From: Sphingomonas sp.
GTDB taxonomy: Bacteria > Pseudomonadota > Alphaproteobacteria > Sphingomonadales > Sphingomonadaceae
Direction of reading: 5' to 3'
Assembly (NCBI GenBank): GCA_025356055.1
Contig: JANXUU010000032.1
Span: 1-44,151, forward strand
Length of the DNA: 44,151 nucleotides
Position numbers and translations under genes: made by a program. Position 1 is the stretch's first letter. Every line of letters starts with the position of its first letter. Under the pieces are notes generated by a model. The model saw nothing but the letters and a program-made list of their open reading frames with translations. It was not told the DNA's origin and made no database searches. Below are positions 1 through 12,730 of this stretch, piece by piece.

Positions 1-2783
<2,783 letters not shown>

Positions 2784-2787
<4 letters not shown>

Positions 2788-4436
2788 GCTGCCTCCAGTA
2801 ATTTCGTCGCTTGCGCGCGTGCTTCGTCGGTGATTGCCGCTCCCGAAAGCATTCGCGCGATTTCCTCGCGGCGCTCGTGCGCGTCAAGCTTGCGCACCGT
2901 TGTTCGCGCGCCCTCGGGGCCGGTCGCTTTTTCGATCCGATAATGGTGCGCGGCGCGGGCGGCGACCTGCGGTGAGTGGGTTACGACGAGCAATTGCGAC
3001 CGCTCGGCCAGCCGCGCGAGACGTTCGCCGATCGCCGAGGCGACCGCGCCGCCGACCCCGCGATCGACCTCGTCGAAGATCATCGTGCCGGCCTCGCCGG
3101 CCTCGGCCAGCGCGACTTTAAGCGCGAGAATGAAGCGCGACAGTTCGCCGCCCGATGCAATGCGGGTGAGCGGTCCGAATGGCGCGCCAGGGTTCGTCGA
3201 GACGGTGAACTCGACGCGGTTCGAACCGGTGGGTCCGGGTTCGGCAGACGCGACGGCGGTGCGAAAGCGTGCCGAGTCGAGCTTGAGCGGAGTGAGTTCA
3301 GCGGCGACCGCCTCGTCGAGCTGCAGCGCGGCGGCGGCACGCTCGGCGGAAAGCGTCGCGCTGGCCTCGTCGAAGGCGGCGCGAGCGGCGTCGAGCCGGA
3401 TCTCGAGGGCGCGCAACTCCCCCTCCCCCGCATCGATCGCCGCGAGCTTTACCCGCATCTCCTCGCCCAGCACCGCGAGCGCATCGGGTTCGACGCGATG
3501 CTTGCGCGCCATCGCGCGAATGTCGAACAATCGCGCCTCGGCCGCCTCGAGCCGCGCCGGATCGAATGCCATTGCCTCGGAAGCCCGCGCAATGCGATCT
3601 TCCGCTTCGGCCGCTTCGATCACCGCGCGGTCGAGCGACGCCAGCGCTTCGCCGAGCAATGGGTGGTCCGCCGCCCCGCGCTCGATCCTGCGCGCCGCCG
3701 CGCGAAGCTGGGCAAGTGCGCCGTCCGATCCGCCGAGCAGCTCGTCGATCCCAGTGAGCGATTCGCCCGCCCGCGCCCCGGCCTGCATCGTCGCGCGTTG
3801 CTCCGCCAGATCGGTCTCCTCGCCCGACTGCGGCGCGAGTTTGTCGATTTCCTCCGATGCGAATGTCAGATAATCGCGGTCACGCCGGGCCTCTTCGATC
3901 ATCCGGCGGGCCTCTGCGAGCCCGCGCTCGAGCGCCGACAACGTGCTCCAGGCCGCCGCGACAGCACCGGTCGATAGCCTTCCGAAACTGTCGAGCAGCG
4001 CGCGATGTCCCCTCGCGTTGAGCAACCCGCGATCATCGTGCTGGCCATGAATCTCAACCGCCAGCGCACCGATATCGCGCAGCGTTGAGGCGGAGACGCT
4101 CACCCCACCGACAAAGGCGCGGCTGCCGCCATCGGCCTTGATCGTCCGGCGCAGCACCAGCGGCTCGCCCGGCTCGCGCTCGATTCCCTGCTCGGCAAGC
4201 AGTGCGAGCGCGGGATGCCCGGCCGGCAGCATCAGCTCGGCCGAAACTGTCGCGCCGTCCTGACCCTGCCTCACCAAACCGCTATCGGCCCGCGCTCCAA
4301 GTGCCAGCCCAAGCGAATCGAGCAGGATCGACTTGCCCGCCCCGGTCTCGCCGGTGAGCACGCCAAGCCCCGCTTCGAACTCAAGCTCGAGCCGGTCGAT
4401 CAGCACCACGTCGCGGATGGCGAGCTGGCCCAGCAT
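2784..4436 (-). CDS. recN: DNA repair protein RecN
   Basis: RecN is an SMC-like ATPase acting early in double-strand-break repair. The 550-residue product opens with LGQLAIRDVVLIDRLELEF and Walker A GETGAGKS (~29-36). A long Ala/Glu/Arg-rich coiled-coil middle (~150-370) follows. The C-terminal half has the ABC signature ASGGELSR, Walker B MIFDEVDRGVGG and a switch His in VVTHSPQVAARA. Length matches the family. It follows bamD after 20 bases and overlaps the next gene by four, so bamD-recN-hydrolase-ligA form one transcription unit. A bamD-recN-ligA order is familiar in alphaproteobacteria. Confidence 0.96.
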
Positions 4437-4456
4437 ATAGGCCGCGCTCCCCTTGT

Positions 4457-5233
4457 TCAGGCTTTCGGCTGCGCGCGCCGGAGCAGCTCATAGCTGTGCT
4501 TGTACCAGGTCGTGCCGGGGTAATTGCGCCCCAGCACCGCGCCGGCCTTGCGCGCTTCATCGGGCACACCGAGCGCCAGATAACATTCAACCAGCCGCTC
4601 GAGCGCCTCGGGGGTGTGGCTCGTCGTCTGATACTTGTCGACGACAGTGCGGAAACGGAGCGAGGAGGCGAGCCAGTTGCCCGAGCGCTGGTAGAAGCGA
4701 CCAACCTCCATCTCCTTGCCGGCAAGATGGTCGTTGATGAGGTCGAGCTTCAGCCGTGCGTCGGTCGCATAACGGCTCGACGGATAGCGGCGAATCAGCT
4801 CCCCGAACGCGTCGGACGCCTGCTGGGTGATCTTCTGGTCACGCGTCACATCGGCGATCTGCTGATAATAGCTCATCGCGATCAGATAGTTGGCATAGGG
4901 TGCGTCGCTATTGCCGGGGTGGATCGTGAGAAAGCGCTGCGCCGACGAAATCGCGTCAGTGTATTGTTGCGCCATATAGTAGCTGAACGCACTCATCGTC
5001 TGTGCGCGGCGGGCCCACACTGAATAGGGATGCTGGCGCTCTACCTCATCAAACAGCTTGGCGGCGTCGGCGTAATTGCCCTGGTCCGCGCTCTTTTTCG
5101 CGAGCGAATAGAGCGTGTTGACGTCGCGCGCGACATAAGCGGTGTCACTCTTGGCCTTCTTGCCCGCGCAACTGGCGACGGGAAAAGCGAGGGCGGCGGT
5201 GGCAAGCAGCAGCGCCGTGCGTTTAATGTTCAT
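4457..5233 (-). CDS. bamD: Outer membrane assembly lipoprotein BamD
   Basis: BamD is the essential lipoprotein of the BAM complex, which inserts beta-barrel proteins into the outer membrane. The 258-residue product has a lipoprotein signal peptide (positively charged start, hydrophobic stretch, V-A-S-C lipobox with Cys22). TPR-like helical repeats follow, including YADAAKLFDEVERQHPYS and AYGELIRRYPSSRY-type segments characteristic of BamD/ComL. A good ribosome site, AAGGAAG, lies about 7 bases before the ATG. It is separated from secF by 83 bases, which probably hold its promoter. In many relatives lpxC precedes bamD; here secF does. Confidence 0.95.
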   Translation of the reverse strand: MNIKRTALLLATAALAFPVASCAGKKAKSDTAYVARDVNTLYSLAKKSADQGNYADAAKLFDEVERQHPYSVWARRAQTMSAFSYYMAQQYTDAISSAQRFLTIHPGNSDAPYANYLIAMSYYQQIADVTRDQKITQQASDAFGELIRRYPSSRYATDARLKLDLINDHLAGKEMEVGRFYQRSGNWLASSLRFRTVVDKYQTTSHTPEALERLVECYLALGVPDEARKAGAVLGRNYPGTTWYKHSYELLRRAQPKA

Positions 5234-5316
5234 GATACTTCCTTAGCGAGCGCGGGAGCCAAGGCCAAGCCGCGACCGCTGTGATTTGCCGCACCGACCT
5301 TGATACCGGCTGAACC

Positions 5317-6261
5317 TCAGGCTTTCTGCATCTCGATCTCGTCGCCGGTGCGCAGGAAACTGTCGGGCTTGACCCCCAGCCACACCAGGATCGGCGCCGA
5401 AATATAGATCGACGAATAGGTACCGATCAGCACGCCAAGGAAGATCGCGATCGACAGGCCGAAGATGACCTCGGGGCCGATCGCCATCAGCAACGCAAGC
5501 GCGATGAGCACCGTCAGCGAGGTCACCACGGTCCGCGCCAGCGTCTCGTTGAGCGACAGGTTGAGCAGCGGCAGGATCGCCATCTTGCGATATTTGCGCA
5601 GATTTTCGCGGATCCGGTCATAGATGACGACGGTGTCGTTGAGCGAATAGCCGATGATCGTCAGGAACGCCGCGACGACGTTGAGGTCGACCTGCAGCCG
5701 GGTGAACGCGAAAAACCCCAGGGTCATCGCGAAATCATGCGCCAGCGTGACTAGCGCGCCGACCCCGAACTGCCATTCGAATCGGAACCAGATGTATATC
5801 GCGATGCCGATCATGGCGAACAGGATTGCCTTTGCCCCGTCAGCGGCAAGCTCTTCCGACACCTTGCCCGAAACCGATTCGCCCTGCCCGACCTTCGCCC
5901 CCGGGAAGGCCGTGGGGATGAACGCCTGAACCTTGGTGACGACTGCGTTCGACATCGAATCGGGTCCCGGCGGGCGCGGCAGGCGGATCTGGTAGGTGCG
6001 GTTGTTGCCGAATTCCTGGATCGTCGCCTCTCCGACATTGAGCGAATCCATCTTCGTTCGAAGATTCTCGATATCGATCGCTTGCGGAAAGCTCACCCGC
6101 ACCATCTGACCGCCCGCAAAATCGACTCCCAGGTTGAGCCCGCGATAAGCGGTGAAGGTCAGCGCCGCGATCGTGGCAATCGTCGACAGGACCAGCGCGA
6201 GCGTGCGCCAGCGCATGAAGTCGAGGTTGGTGTGATCGGGGACGAGTTTGAGGAGCTTCAT
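5317..6261 (-). CDS. secF: Protein translocase subunit SecF
   Basis: SecF (314 residues) works with SecD in the inner membrane to pull exported proteins into the periplasm using the proton motive force. It has a first membrane segment at ~18-38, the P-domain entry motif GVDFAGGQMVRVSF, and five further C-terminal membrane segments. These include GYSLNDTVVIYDRIREN, the conserved SecF block in TM4/5. Length is standard. It begins 10 bases after the secD stop and forms a yajC-secD-secF operon. Confidence 0.97.
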   Translation of the reverse strand: MKLLKLVPDHTNLDFMRWRTLALVLSTIATIAALTFTAYRGLNLGVDFAGGQMVRVSFPQAIDIENLRTKMDSLNVGEATIQEFGNNRTYQIRLPRPPGPDSMSNAVVTKVQAFIPTAFPGAKVGQGESVSGKVSEELAADGAKAILFAMIGIAIYIWFRFEWQFGVGALVTLAHDFAMTLGFFAFTRLQVDLNVVAAFLTIIGYSLNDTVVIYDRIRENLRKYRKMAILPLLNLSLNETLARTVVTSLTVLIALALLMAIGPEVIFGLSIAIFLGVLIGTYSSIYISAPILVWLGVKPDSFLRTGDEIEMQKA

Positions 6262-6271
6262 CGTTCGTGCC

Positions 6272-7864
6272 TCAAATATGCAAGCTGCGCGGGCGGGCGC
6301 GGCGGAGCCACAACACCACCAGCATGCGCGTGAAATAGACCGCAGTGAACACCGAGGTCAGGATGCCGACGCCGAGCACGACCGCGAACCCGCGGATCGG
6401 GCCCGAGCCGAAATAGAACATCAGCGCCGCCGAAATGGCGTGGGTAATGTTGGCGTCGAAAATCGCGCGGAACGCCTCGTGATAGCCGGTCTCGACCGCA
6501 TCGAGGATCTTTCGCCCGCGCCGCAATTCCTCGCGGATGCGCTCGTTGATCAGCACGTTGGCGTCGACCGCGGCGCCGATCGTCAGCACGAAACCGGCGA
6601 TTCCGGGCAAGGTTAGCGTGGCGTTGAACAGCGCCATGATTCCGAGCACCAGGAACGCGTTCACGAGCAGCGCGATGTTCGCATAGACCCCGAACCGGCC
6701 ATAGGTGACGAGCATGAAGATCATCACCGCGATGACCGCCGCGCCCGATGCCAGCGCGCCCTTATGGATCGAATCCTTGCCGAGGTCGGCGCTGATCGTG
6801 CGCTCTTCCATGACGTTCAATTTGACCGGCAATTTGCCCGAGGCGAGACTCACGGCCAGCTGGTTGGCGCTTTCGACGGTATAGCTGCCCGTGATCGAGG
6901 CGGTCCCGCCAAGGATCGCGCTCTGGATCGTCGGCGCCGACAAGACCTTGTTGTCGAGGATGATCGCGAACGGCTTGCCGACATTCTCCTGAGTTACTCG
7001 CCCGAAGCGGCGCGCGCCGGTCGAGTTGAACGTAATCACAATCTCGGGCCGGCCATCCTGGTCGAAGCTCTGCTTGGCGCTGGTCAGCTGGTCGCCCGAG
7101 ACCATCATTCGGCGGTTGACCGCCATGCCGCCGCTGCCGTCGGCGAGCGCAAGCACCTGGCTACCCGCCGGGGCTCGCCCCTGCGCGACTTCGGCCGGGT
7201 TGGCGGCGAGGTCGACCAGCTTGAACTCGAGCCGTGCGGTCTGGCCGATCAGCGCTTTGAGCGCCTCGGGGTTCTCGACACCGGGAACCTGGACCAGAAT
7301 GCGATTATTGCCCTGCGTGACGACCGTGATTTCCTTCGTCCCCTGCGGATCGATGCGGCGCCGGACGACGTCGCGCGCTACGGACATCGCGTCTTTCAAC
7401 GCGCGCACCTGGCCATCGACGGTCGGCGTCAGCACGACCCGGTTCTGGTCGCGCACGGTGACGTCCCAGTCGCGCGCGCCGCTCAGGCCGACCGGCTTGG
7501 TCAGTTGGCGCAGCTTTTCGACTGCGGCATCGACCTGCGCCGGGTTGCGGACCATGAACGACAGCACGCCGTCGGCGGTCGAAATGTCGCCGATGTCGAT
7601 TGGCGAGTCCCCGCGACGAAGTTCGCTCGAAACATTATCCTCCATCGCCGCGACGCGCTGCTTGGCGGCATCGGCGGTGTCGGCCTCGAGGAGCAAATGT
7701 GAGCCGCCGGCGAGGTCGAGCCCGAGGTTGATCCGGCTGTGCGGCAGGCCGCCAGACCAGTGCGCGACCTGTTCCTTGGGGAAGAAGCTGGGGATCGAGA
7801 ACAGGATGCCGACCAGAATCGCCAGACTGATCGTGATGACCTTCCAGCGTGGAAAATCCAGCAT
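6272..7864 (-). CDS. secD: Protein translocase subunit SecD
   Basis: SecD (530 residues) is the partner of SecF. It has an N-terminal membrane segment (KVITISLAILVGILFSI), the GLDLAGGSHLLLE motif, a large periplasmic region (~60-330) and five C-terminal membrane segments ending in VYFTRMLVVLWLRRARP. The conserved GAAVDANVLINERIREELRRG block lies in the C-terminal membrane domain. The start codon overlaps the yajC stop by one base (TGATG), so translation is coupled. Length fits alphaproteobacterial SecD. Confidence 0.97.
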   Translation of the reverse strand: MLDFPRWKVITISLAILVGILFSIPSFFPKEQVAHWSGGLPHSRINLGLDLAGGSHLLLEADTADAAKQRVAAMEDNVSSELRRGDSPIDIGDISTADGVLSFMVRNPAQVDAAVEKLRQLTKPVGLSGARDWDVTVRDQNRVVLTPTVDGQVRALKDAMSVARDVVRRRIDPQGTKEITVVTQGNNRILVQVPGVENPEALKALIGQTARLEFKLVDLAANPAEVAQGRAPAGSQVLALADGSGGMAVNRRMMVSGDQLTSAKQSFDQDGRPEIVITFNSTGARRFGRVTQENVGKPFAIILDNKVLSAPTIQSAILGGTASITGSYTVESANQLAVSLASGKLPVKLNVMEERTISADLGKDSIHKGALASGAAVIAVMIFMLVTYGRFGVYANIALLVNAFLVLGIMALFNATLTLPGIAGFVLTIGAAVDANVLINERIREELRRGRKILDAVETGYHEAFRAIFDANITHAISAALMFYFGSGPIRGFAVVLGVGILTSVFTAVYFTRMLVVLWLRRARPRSLHI

Positions 7865-8217
7865 CAGTCGTTGGCCGGCTTCGTGTCGCGCGTGACGACG
7901 CCGTTGAGCGTCGACTTGACGGCCCGAACCTTGATCCCGGGCGCGATCTCGACCTCGACCTCGTCGTCCATGACCTTGGTCACGCGGCCCTTGATCCCGC
8001 CCCCGGTAATGACTTCATCGCCCTTCTTGACTGCGGTCAGCGTCGCCGCATGCGCCTTGGCGCGTGCCTGCTGCGGGCGGATCATCAGCACATAGAAGAT
8101 GACGAACACAAGCAGCAGCGGAATCATCTGCATGAAAAAGTCGATGCCGCCGCCGGAAGTCGTTGGCGCTCCAGCGCTGGCGGCCTGCGCGGTGGCAAGG
8201 AGTGGGGCGATACTCAT
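7864..8217 (-). CDS. yajC: Preprotein translocase subunit YajC
   Basis: YajC is a small single-span inner membrane protein bound to SecDF. From ATG 8217 the product is 117 residues. It has a hydrophobic segment (MIPLLLVFVIFYVLMIRPQQ, ~31-50) followed by the cytoplasmic YajC domain with KKGDEVITGGGIKGRV. The reading frame is open upstream to 8337, but the extra 40 residues are Arg/Pro-rich and unlike the family, so MSIAPLLATAQ is the likely start. It heads the yajC-secD-secF operon. The ~170 bases upstream, towards the tRNA gene, must hold the promoter. Confidence 0.94.
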   Translation of the reverse strand: MSIAPLLATAQAASAGAPTTSGGGIDFFMQMIPLLLVFVIFYVLMIRPQQARAKAHAATLTAVKKGDEVITGGGIKGRVTKVMDDEVEVEIAPGIKVRAVKSTLNGVVTRDTKPAND

Positions 8218-8391
8218 GAGGGGCAAGGTCTTTCTAATCGCCGGGCGGGGCCGAGACGGCCGCATCGCCGAATGAAGGCGCGCGCCTATCACGGACGCGG
8301 CGGGGCAGGCAAGCCGATGGGCACTCGTCCTTGCCATCGCGCAAGGCGGCGACTAGAGCGCGCCACGCTTGTCCTCAGGGTCAAGCCCGGT

Positions 8392-8468
8392 CGGGGCGTA
8401 GCGCAGCCTGGTAGCGCATCACACTGGGGGTGTGGGGGTCGCAGGTTCGAATCCTGTCGCCCCGACCA
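8392..8468 (+). tRNA. tRNA-Pro (anticodon GGG)
   Basis: This 77-base cloverleaf has acceptor stem CGGGGCG/CGCCCCG, a D arm GCGC-AGCCTGGTA-GCGC and an anticodon stem TCACA/TGTGG. The loop is CTGGGGG, giving anticodon GGG at 8426-8428. A T arm with GTTCGAATC follows and the CCA end is encoded. It decodes CCC (and CCU) proline codons. It stands alone on the plus strand between the divergent yajC operon and a convergent EI24 gene. A strong inverted repeat follows three bases later. Confidence 0.97.
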
Positions 8469-8470
8469 TC

Positions 8471-8510
8471 ATCCGAAAAGGACCGTCCCGGGGGACGGTT
8501 CCTTTCGGAT
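8471..8510 (+). terminator. Long inverted repeat behind tRNA-Pro, probable terminator
   Basis: ATCCGAAA-GGA-CCGTCCC (8471-8489) pairs with GGGACGG-TCC-TTTCGGAT (8492-8510). The stem is about 17 bp with two single-base bulges and a very short G-rich loop. It starts two bases after the tRNA CCA and lies between two converging genes, so it can stop transcripts from both. No clear T-run follows, so termination is inferred from position and stem strength. Confidence 0.6.
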
Positions 8511-8542
8511 GGTCCCGCAGCGAAGCGAAGGTTGAGTGTCGA

Positions 8543-9238
8543 TCAAACCGGCCCGCCGCGCCGATTATACAGATGGATTGCCATCGCTGCCCCGACGATC
8601 GGCGCGATCAGGTTCACGAACGGGACCAGGAACATCGCGCTCACCAGCGTGCCCAACAGCCCCTGCTCGCCGCGCGTCGCCTTCAGCCACCCACGGCGCG
8701 ATTCGCGGTCCCCGTGGCGCGCCGCCGCCAGCTCGGCGAGGTCGCGCCCGAAGGCGAGCCCGTTGACGATTACGAACAGTACCAGCGGCCCGATCCCGGT
8801 CACGATCAGCATCACGTAAAACGGCAACGCGATGAGGTTGAACAGAAGCACTCGCCCCGCCGACTTCAGCCCCATTGCAGCGCCTCGAGCGATCCCGATC
8901 GGCCGCGCGGCGGCGGCTGCCACGGGATAATGACGCTGCTCGACCGCAGCGGCGATTCGGTCGGCAAACCCCATCAGCACGCCCACTGCGACTCCGGGGA
9001 ACAGGAACCATACGGCAGCCACCATCAGCAGTAGCGCGCCGAACCCACCCGTCCCCGCCCCCACCGGACAGCTGTCGAACCCGGCAAGATCGCACGGATC
9101 GCTCCCCGCGAGCAGCCATCCCGCGACCAGGCCGAGGATGATGAAAAGCAGCGCCGTCAGCGCTAGCGCCTGTATCAGAATGGCGAGGATTCTCCGGTCG
9201 GCCAGGTCACCGAACGCAAGGGTCGTGATGCGGATCAT
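8543..9238 (-). CDS. EI24 domain-containing inner membrane protein
   Basis: The 231-residue product belongs to the EI24 (CysZ-like) membrane protein family. It has hydrophobic segments at about 20-45, 68-92, 125-160 and 197-222. It also carries the typical C-terminal run of GLLGTLVSAMFLVPFVNLIA followed by PIVGAAMAIHL. A Cys pair in PCDLAGFDSCP lies in the first loop. CysZ proteins move sulfate, but many alphaproteobacterial EI24 proteins are uncharacterised, so no substrate is assigned. Its start is only 15 bases from the longest frame of the divergent DUF2459 gene. Confidence 0.8.
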   Translation of the reverse strand: MIRITTLAFGDLADRRILAILIQALALTALLFIILGLVAGWLLAGSDPCDLAGFDSCPVGAGTGGFGALLLMVAAVWFLFPGVAVGVLMGFADRIAAAVEQRHYPVAAAAARPIGIARGAAMGLKSAGRVLLFNLIALPFYVMLIVTGIGPLVLFVIVNGLAFGRDLAELAAARHGDRESRRGWLKATRGEQGLLGTLVSAMFLVPFVNLIAPIVGAAMAIHLYNRRGGPV

Positions 9239-9304
9239 CTGCCTTTGTAACGCGTGAGCCGCGCCGCGCTATCCCTCGTCGCGGCGATCTGGCACGTCGA
9301 TGAC

Positions 9305-10012
9305 ATGGTCAGACGCCGCACAGCCCGCCGCCGCTCGCGCCCACGCCGCCGGGGCTACGCGCGGTCGATCGCGCTGGCGATTGTCGCGTTGCCCCTTTTG
9401 TATCTTGCCGCCGCGCTGCTCGGATCGCTTGCCCCGCTCAATAGCGCGTGGCGCGAGCCCGCTGAAGGACAGAACGTCTATCTCATCTCCAACGGCACAC
9501 ACACCGACCTTATCCTTCCCGTCGCCGCTGCGGGGCTCGACTGGCGTCCGCTCCTGCCCCGAAGCGACTTCGCCGGTCCCGATCCAGCCGCTCGCTGGCT
9601 CGCGTTTGGGATGGGCGAGCGGCGGGTCTATCTGGAGACGCCTCGCTGGAGCGACATTACCGCCGCGACGATCTGGGCGGCGGCGAGCGGCGGCGAGCGG
9701 GTGATGCACGTCGAATGGATCACCGATCCCGCGTGGCACGCGCGCAAAATCCGGCTCCGGCCTGAGGAATATCGCCGCCTGTGGACCGCGATCCGCGCCA
9801 GCTTTCGCCTGAACGCGAACGGCCGGCCACAGCGCATCGACCATCCCGGCTACGGTCCCGCCGACGCCTTTTACCTTGGCGTCGGCCGCGCCAGCCTGCT
9901 CAGCACGTGCAACGTCTGGGTCGGCGACGAGCTTCGCCTCGCCGGCGTCCGCACCAGCCTGTGGAGCCCCTTCGCACAAGGGCTCGAGTGGCGGTATCGG
10001 CAGGCCGACTGA
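9305..10012 (+). CDS. DUF2459 (TIGR02117-type) membrane-anchored protein
   Basis: The product (235 residues from ATG 9305) has a basic N-terminus, one membrane anchor (ALAIVALPLLYLAAALLGSL) and a periplasmic domain. That domain shows the hallmarks of the DUF2459 family: NVYLISNGTHTDLILP, WLAFGMGERRVYLETP and LLSTCNVWVGDELR. The conserved His (NGTHTD) and Cys (TCNVW) suggest a cysteine-hydrolase-like fold, but this is inference and the function is unknown. A GTG at 9254 would add 17 residues. It would leave only 15 bases to the divergent gene, so ATG 9305 is preferred although its ribosome site is weak. Confidence 0.75.
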   Translation: MVRRRTARRRSRPRRRGYARSIALAIVALPLLYLAAALLGSLAPLNSAWREPAEGQNVYLISNGTHTDLILPVAAAGLDWRPLLPRSDFAGPDPAARWLAFGMGERRVYLETPRWSDITAATIWAAASGGERVMHVEWITDPAWHARKIRLRPEEYRRLWTAIRASFRLNANGRPQRIDHPGYGPADAFYLGVGRASLLSTCNVWVGDELRLAGVRTSLWSPFAQGLEWRYRQAD

Positions 10013-10070
10013 CGCCACTTTCCCCGCCGCCCGTTCCATGCCAGCCTGTGCGGAACTTGGGGGGACTAAC

Positions 10071-11453
10071 ATGAATCAGGCCGCCGTTCCGATCGCCACG
10101 TTCCCTCGTGAGGCTTTTGGCCATCCGCGCGGGCTGTGGGTGCTTGCCGGAACCGAGCTGTGGGACCGCATCAGCTTCCACGGCATGCAGGCCATCCTCA
10201 CCCTTTATCTGGTCAGCGAGCTGTTCCTTCCGGGCCACATCGAGCGTGTCGCCGGAATAGGGCCATTCCGCCACGCGGTCGAGACGCTGACCGGCCCGCT
10301 GTCGGTTCAAGCCTTCGCGACGCAAACCTTCGGCATTTATACTGCGATGGTCTACACTACACCGCTGATCGGCGGCGCCATCGGCGACCGCTGGCTTAGC
10401 CGCCGCATCGCCGTGTCGGCCGGAGCGCTATTGATGACCATAGGGCACTTCAGCCTTGCGTTTGACTGGTCGTTCCTCATCGGGATGGTCCTGCTCTCGC
10501 TTGGTGCGGGCCTGCTTCGCGCCAACCTGTTGCCACAGATAAAGGCGCTTTATCCATCGGGCGATCGGCGACAGGGCGATGCGTTCCAATGGTACGGGAT
10601 GGCCGTAAATCTCGGGGCCTTTCTCGCGCCGCTGATCACTGGAGCGCTGGCCGCCTTCTACGGCTGGCACATCGGATTCGGCTTCGCTGGCTTCGGCATG
10701 CTGATCGGATTGATCGTCTATCTCGTCGGCCAGCGCGAATTGGCGGACGAGCCGCGGGTGGAGCGTACGGTGCGCGTGCGGCTGAGCGGCGATGAGCGGC
10801 GGCGGCTGGCAATATTGTTTGCGATAATGCCGCTGATCGTTTGTTTCTGGGTCGCACAAACGCAGATCTGGAACACCTACAACCTTTGGGTGCGTGACCA
10901 TATCAACCTTCAGGTCGGACGATTCGAAGTACCCGTGCCGTGGCTCCAGTCACTGGATGGGCTCGCCCCATTCCTGTGCATGCCGCTACTGCTCGTGTTT
11001 TGGCGACGCCAAGGAGCGCGCGGGAGCGAGCCTGACTTGTTCGTCAAGCTTGGTATCGGCGCGATCCTGTTTGGCGCCTCCTTGCTCTTGCTGGTGCTCG
11101 CCTCCCATCCTTCGGGAAGCAGTGAGCGCGCACCGCTGGCGATCCCGATCGCCTTTCACTTCCTGTCGAACATCGGTTGGATCTTCTTCGCGCCGGTGGC
11201 GAACGCCTTAATCCAGACCCGCGCGCCAAGCGGTGCCCGCGGGCTGATGACGGGGGTCAATTATCTGACGGTCGCGGTGGCCAGCCTGATCAGCGGGCGC
11301 CTCGGAGGATTATACGAAACGATCCCGGCAGGCACTTTCTGGCTAATCCATGCCGCGATCGTCGCCGGGGCCGGGTTTGTCATCCTGCTGCTCGCGAGGC
11401 CGCTCGGGCGAGCACTGCCCGAGGCGAACGATGCGCCCAGTCACAGTACGTAG
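10071..11453 (+). CDS. Divergent POT-family (peptide MFS) transporter
   Basis: This 460-residue polytopic protein (about 12-14 membrane segments) is of the proton-coupled oligopeptide transporter family. It has [20 protein letters not shown] (the POT loop 2-3 motif), [18 protein letters not shown] (equivalent of FYxxINxGSL) and a C-terminal SGRLGGLYE. The start ATG 10071 has GGGGGA upstream. The frame is open ~195 bases further upstream but overlaps the previous gene. Key POT residues differ: the ExxER motif is E29-L-W-D32-R33, and the conserved Lys of the FKPN motif appears as Arg in GLLRANLLP. The substrate may therefore not be a di- or tripeptide. The 3' end overlaps the convergent hslU by 13 bases. 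Confidence 0.82.
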   Translation: MNQAAVPIATFPREAFGHPRGLWVLAGTELWDRISFHGMQAILTLYLVSELFLPGHIERVAGIGPFRHAVETLTGPLSVQAFATQTFGIYTAMVYTTPLIGGAIGDRWLSRRIAVSAGALLMTIGHFSLAFDWSFLIGMVLLSLGAGLLRANLLPQIKALYPSGDRRQGDAFQWYGMAVNLGAFLAPLITGALAAFYGWHIGFGFAGFGMLIGLIVYLVGQRELADEPRVERTVRVRLSGDERRRLAILFAIMPLIVCFWVAQTQIWNTYNLWVRDHINLQVGRFEVPVPWLQSLDGLAPFLCMPLLLVFWRRQGARGSEPDLFVKLGIGAILFGASLLLLVLASHPSGSSERAPLAIPIAFHFLSNIGWIFFAPVANALIQTRAPSGARGLMTGVNYLTVAVASLISGRLGGLYETIPAGTFWLIHAAIVAGAGFVILLLARPLGRALPEANDAPSHST

Positions 11454-12730
11454 CGGCTCAGATCGGTATCCCGCGCGATCCCGGCAAGTTGCTGTTCGAC
11501 GAATGCGCCGTCAACGCTTAGCGTTTCGCCCGAACGGTCTTCAGCCCCGAAGCTGATCTCCTCGAGCAGTTTCTCCATCACCGTCTGCAAGCGCCGCGCG
11601 CCGATATTCTCGAGACTAGCGTTGACCTCCGCCGCGACTTTCGCGATCGCGGCAATGCCCTCGTCGGTGAAGCTCACCCCGACCCCCTCGGTCGCCAGCA
11701 GCGCGGCATATTGCTCGGTCAGGCTCGCCTTGGTCGACGACAGAATGTGGACGAAGTCGGCCTCGGTCAGCGCCTTCAGTTCGACCCGGATCGGCAGCCG
11801 CCCCTGCAACTCGGGGAGCAGGTCCGACGGCTTGGCGATATGAAATGCCCCGCTCGCGATGAACAAGATATGGTCGGTCTTGATCGGCCCATATTTCGTC
11901 GCGACCGTCGTCCCCTCGATCAGCGGCAGCAGGTCGCGCTGCACGCCTTCACGGCTGACCGATCCACCGCGCACGTCGCTGACCGCGATCTTGTCGATCT
12001 CGTCGAGGAAGACGATGCCATTGGCCTCGGCGTCGGCCAGCGCGGCACGGTTCAAATCGTCGGGGTCAACGCGCTTGTCGGCCTCCTCCTCGAGCAGTTT
12101 CGCATAGGCTTCGGGCACCTTCAGCTTGCGCCGCTTCTTGGGCAACTGCCCCATCGCCTTGCCCATCATCTCGCTGAGGTTGATCATCTGCCCGCCGGGC
12201 ATGTCGAACGGCATCTGAGGCGCTTCCGAAACCTCGATCTCGACCTCGCTGGCAGCAAGGCTCCCTTCCGCGAACCGCTGCCGGAACGCCGCGCGCGTCG
12301 CTTCCGACGAACCCTTCCCGGTCAGCGCGTCGAGCAAACGTTCCATCGCCGCCTCCTCAGCCCCGGCGCGCACCTTTTCGCGCCGCCGTTCGCGTTCCAG
12401 TCGCACCGCTTCCTCGACCAGGTCGCGCGCGATCTGCTCGACGTCGCGGCCGACATAGCCGACCTCGGTGAATTTGGTCGCCTCGACCTTGACGAACGGC
12501 GCGTCCGCGAGCTTCGCCAGCCGCCGCGCGATCTCGGTCTTGCCGCATCCGGTCGGCCCGATCATCAATATGTTCTTGGGCGTGACCTCGTCGCGCAACT
12601 CGGGCAACAGCCGCTGCCGCCGCCAGCGATTGCGAAGCGCCACCGCGACCGCGCGCTTGGCATCATGCTGGCCGACAATATGCTCATCGAGCGCGGCGAC
12701 AATCGCCTTGGGAGTGAGCGCGTCGTTCAT
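11441..12730 (-). CDS. hslU: ATP-dependent protease ATPase subunit HslU
   Basis: HslU (ClpY) is the AAA+ unfoldase ring that feeds HslV. It has 429 residues from ATG 12730, with Walker A GPTGCGKT (58-65), pore motif GYVGRD (91-96), an I-domain (~110-230) and Walker [15 protein letters not shown] sensor/arginine-finger region [17 protein letters not shown] and the C-terminal RYVL tail that docks into HslV are also present. The longer frame to 12772 lies inside hslV and is not needed. The start overlaps the hslV stop by four bases (ATGA). Length and all motifs fit the family. Confidence 0.97.
   Translation of the reverse strand: MNDALTPKAIVAALDEHIVGQHDAKRAVAVALRNRWRRQRLLPELRDEVTPKNILMIGPTGCGKTEIARRLAKLADAPFVKVEATKFTEVGYVGRDVEQIARDLVEEAVRLERERRREKVRAGAEEAAMERLLDALTGKGSSEATRAAFRQRFAEGSLAASEVEIEVSEAPQMPFDMPGGQMINLSEMMGKAMGQLPKKRRKLKVPEAYAKLLEEEADKRVDPDDLNRAALADAEANGIVFLDEIDKIAVSDVRGGSVSREGVQRDLLPLIEGTTVATKYGPIKTDHILFIASGAFHIAKPSDLLPELQGRLPIRVELKALTEADFVHILSSTKASLTEQYAALLATEGVGVSFTDEGIAAIAKVAAEVNASLENIGARRLQTVMEKLLEEISFGAEDRSGETLSVDGAFVEQQLAGIARDTDLSRYVL

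Noticed and set aside
2976-3977. A 333-codon plus-strand open frame inside recN.
   Set aside because: It has no recognisable motif and lies wholly opposite the RecN coiled coil; high-G+C antisense frame.
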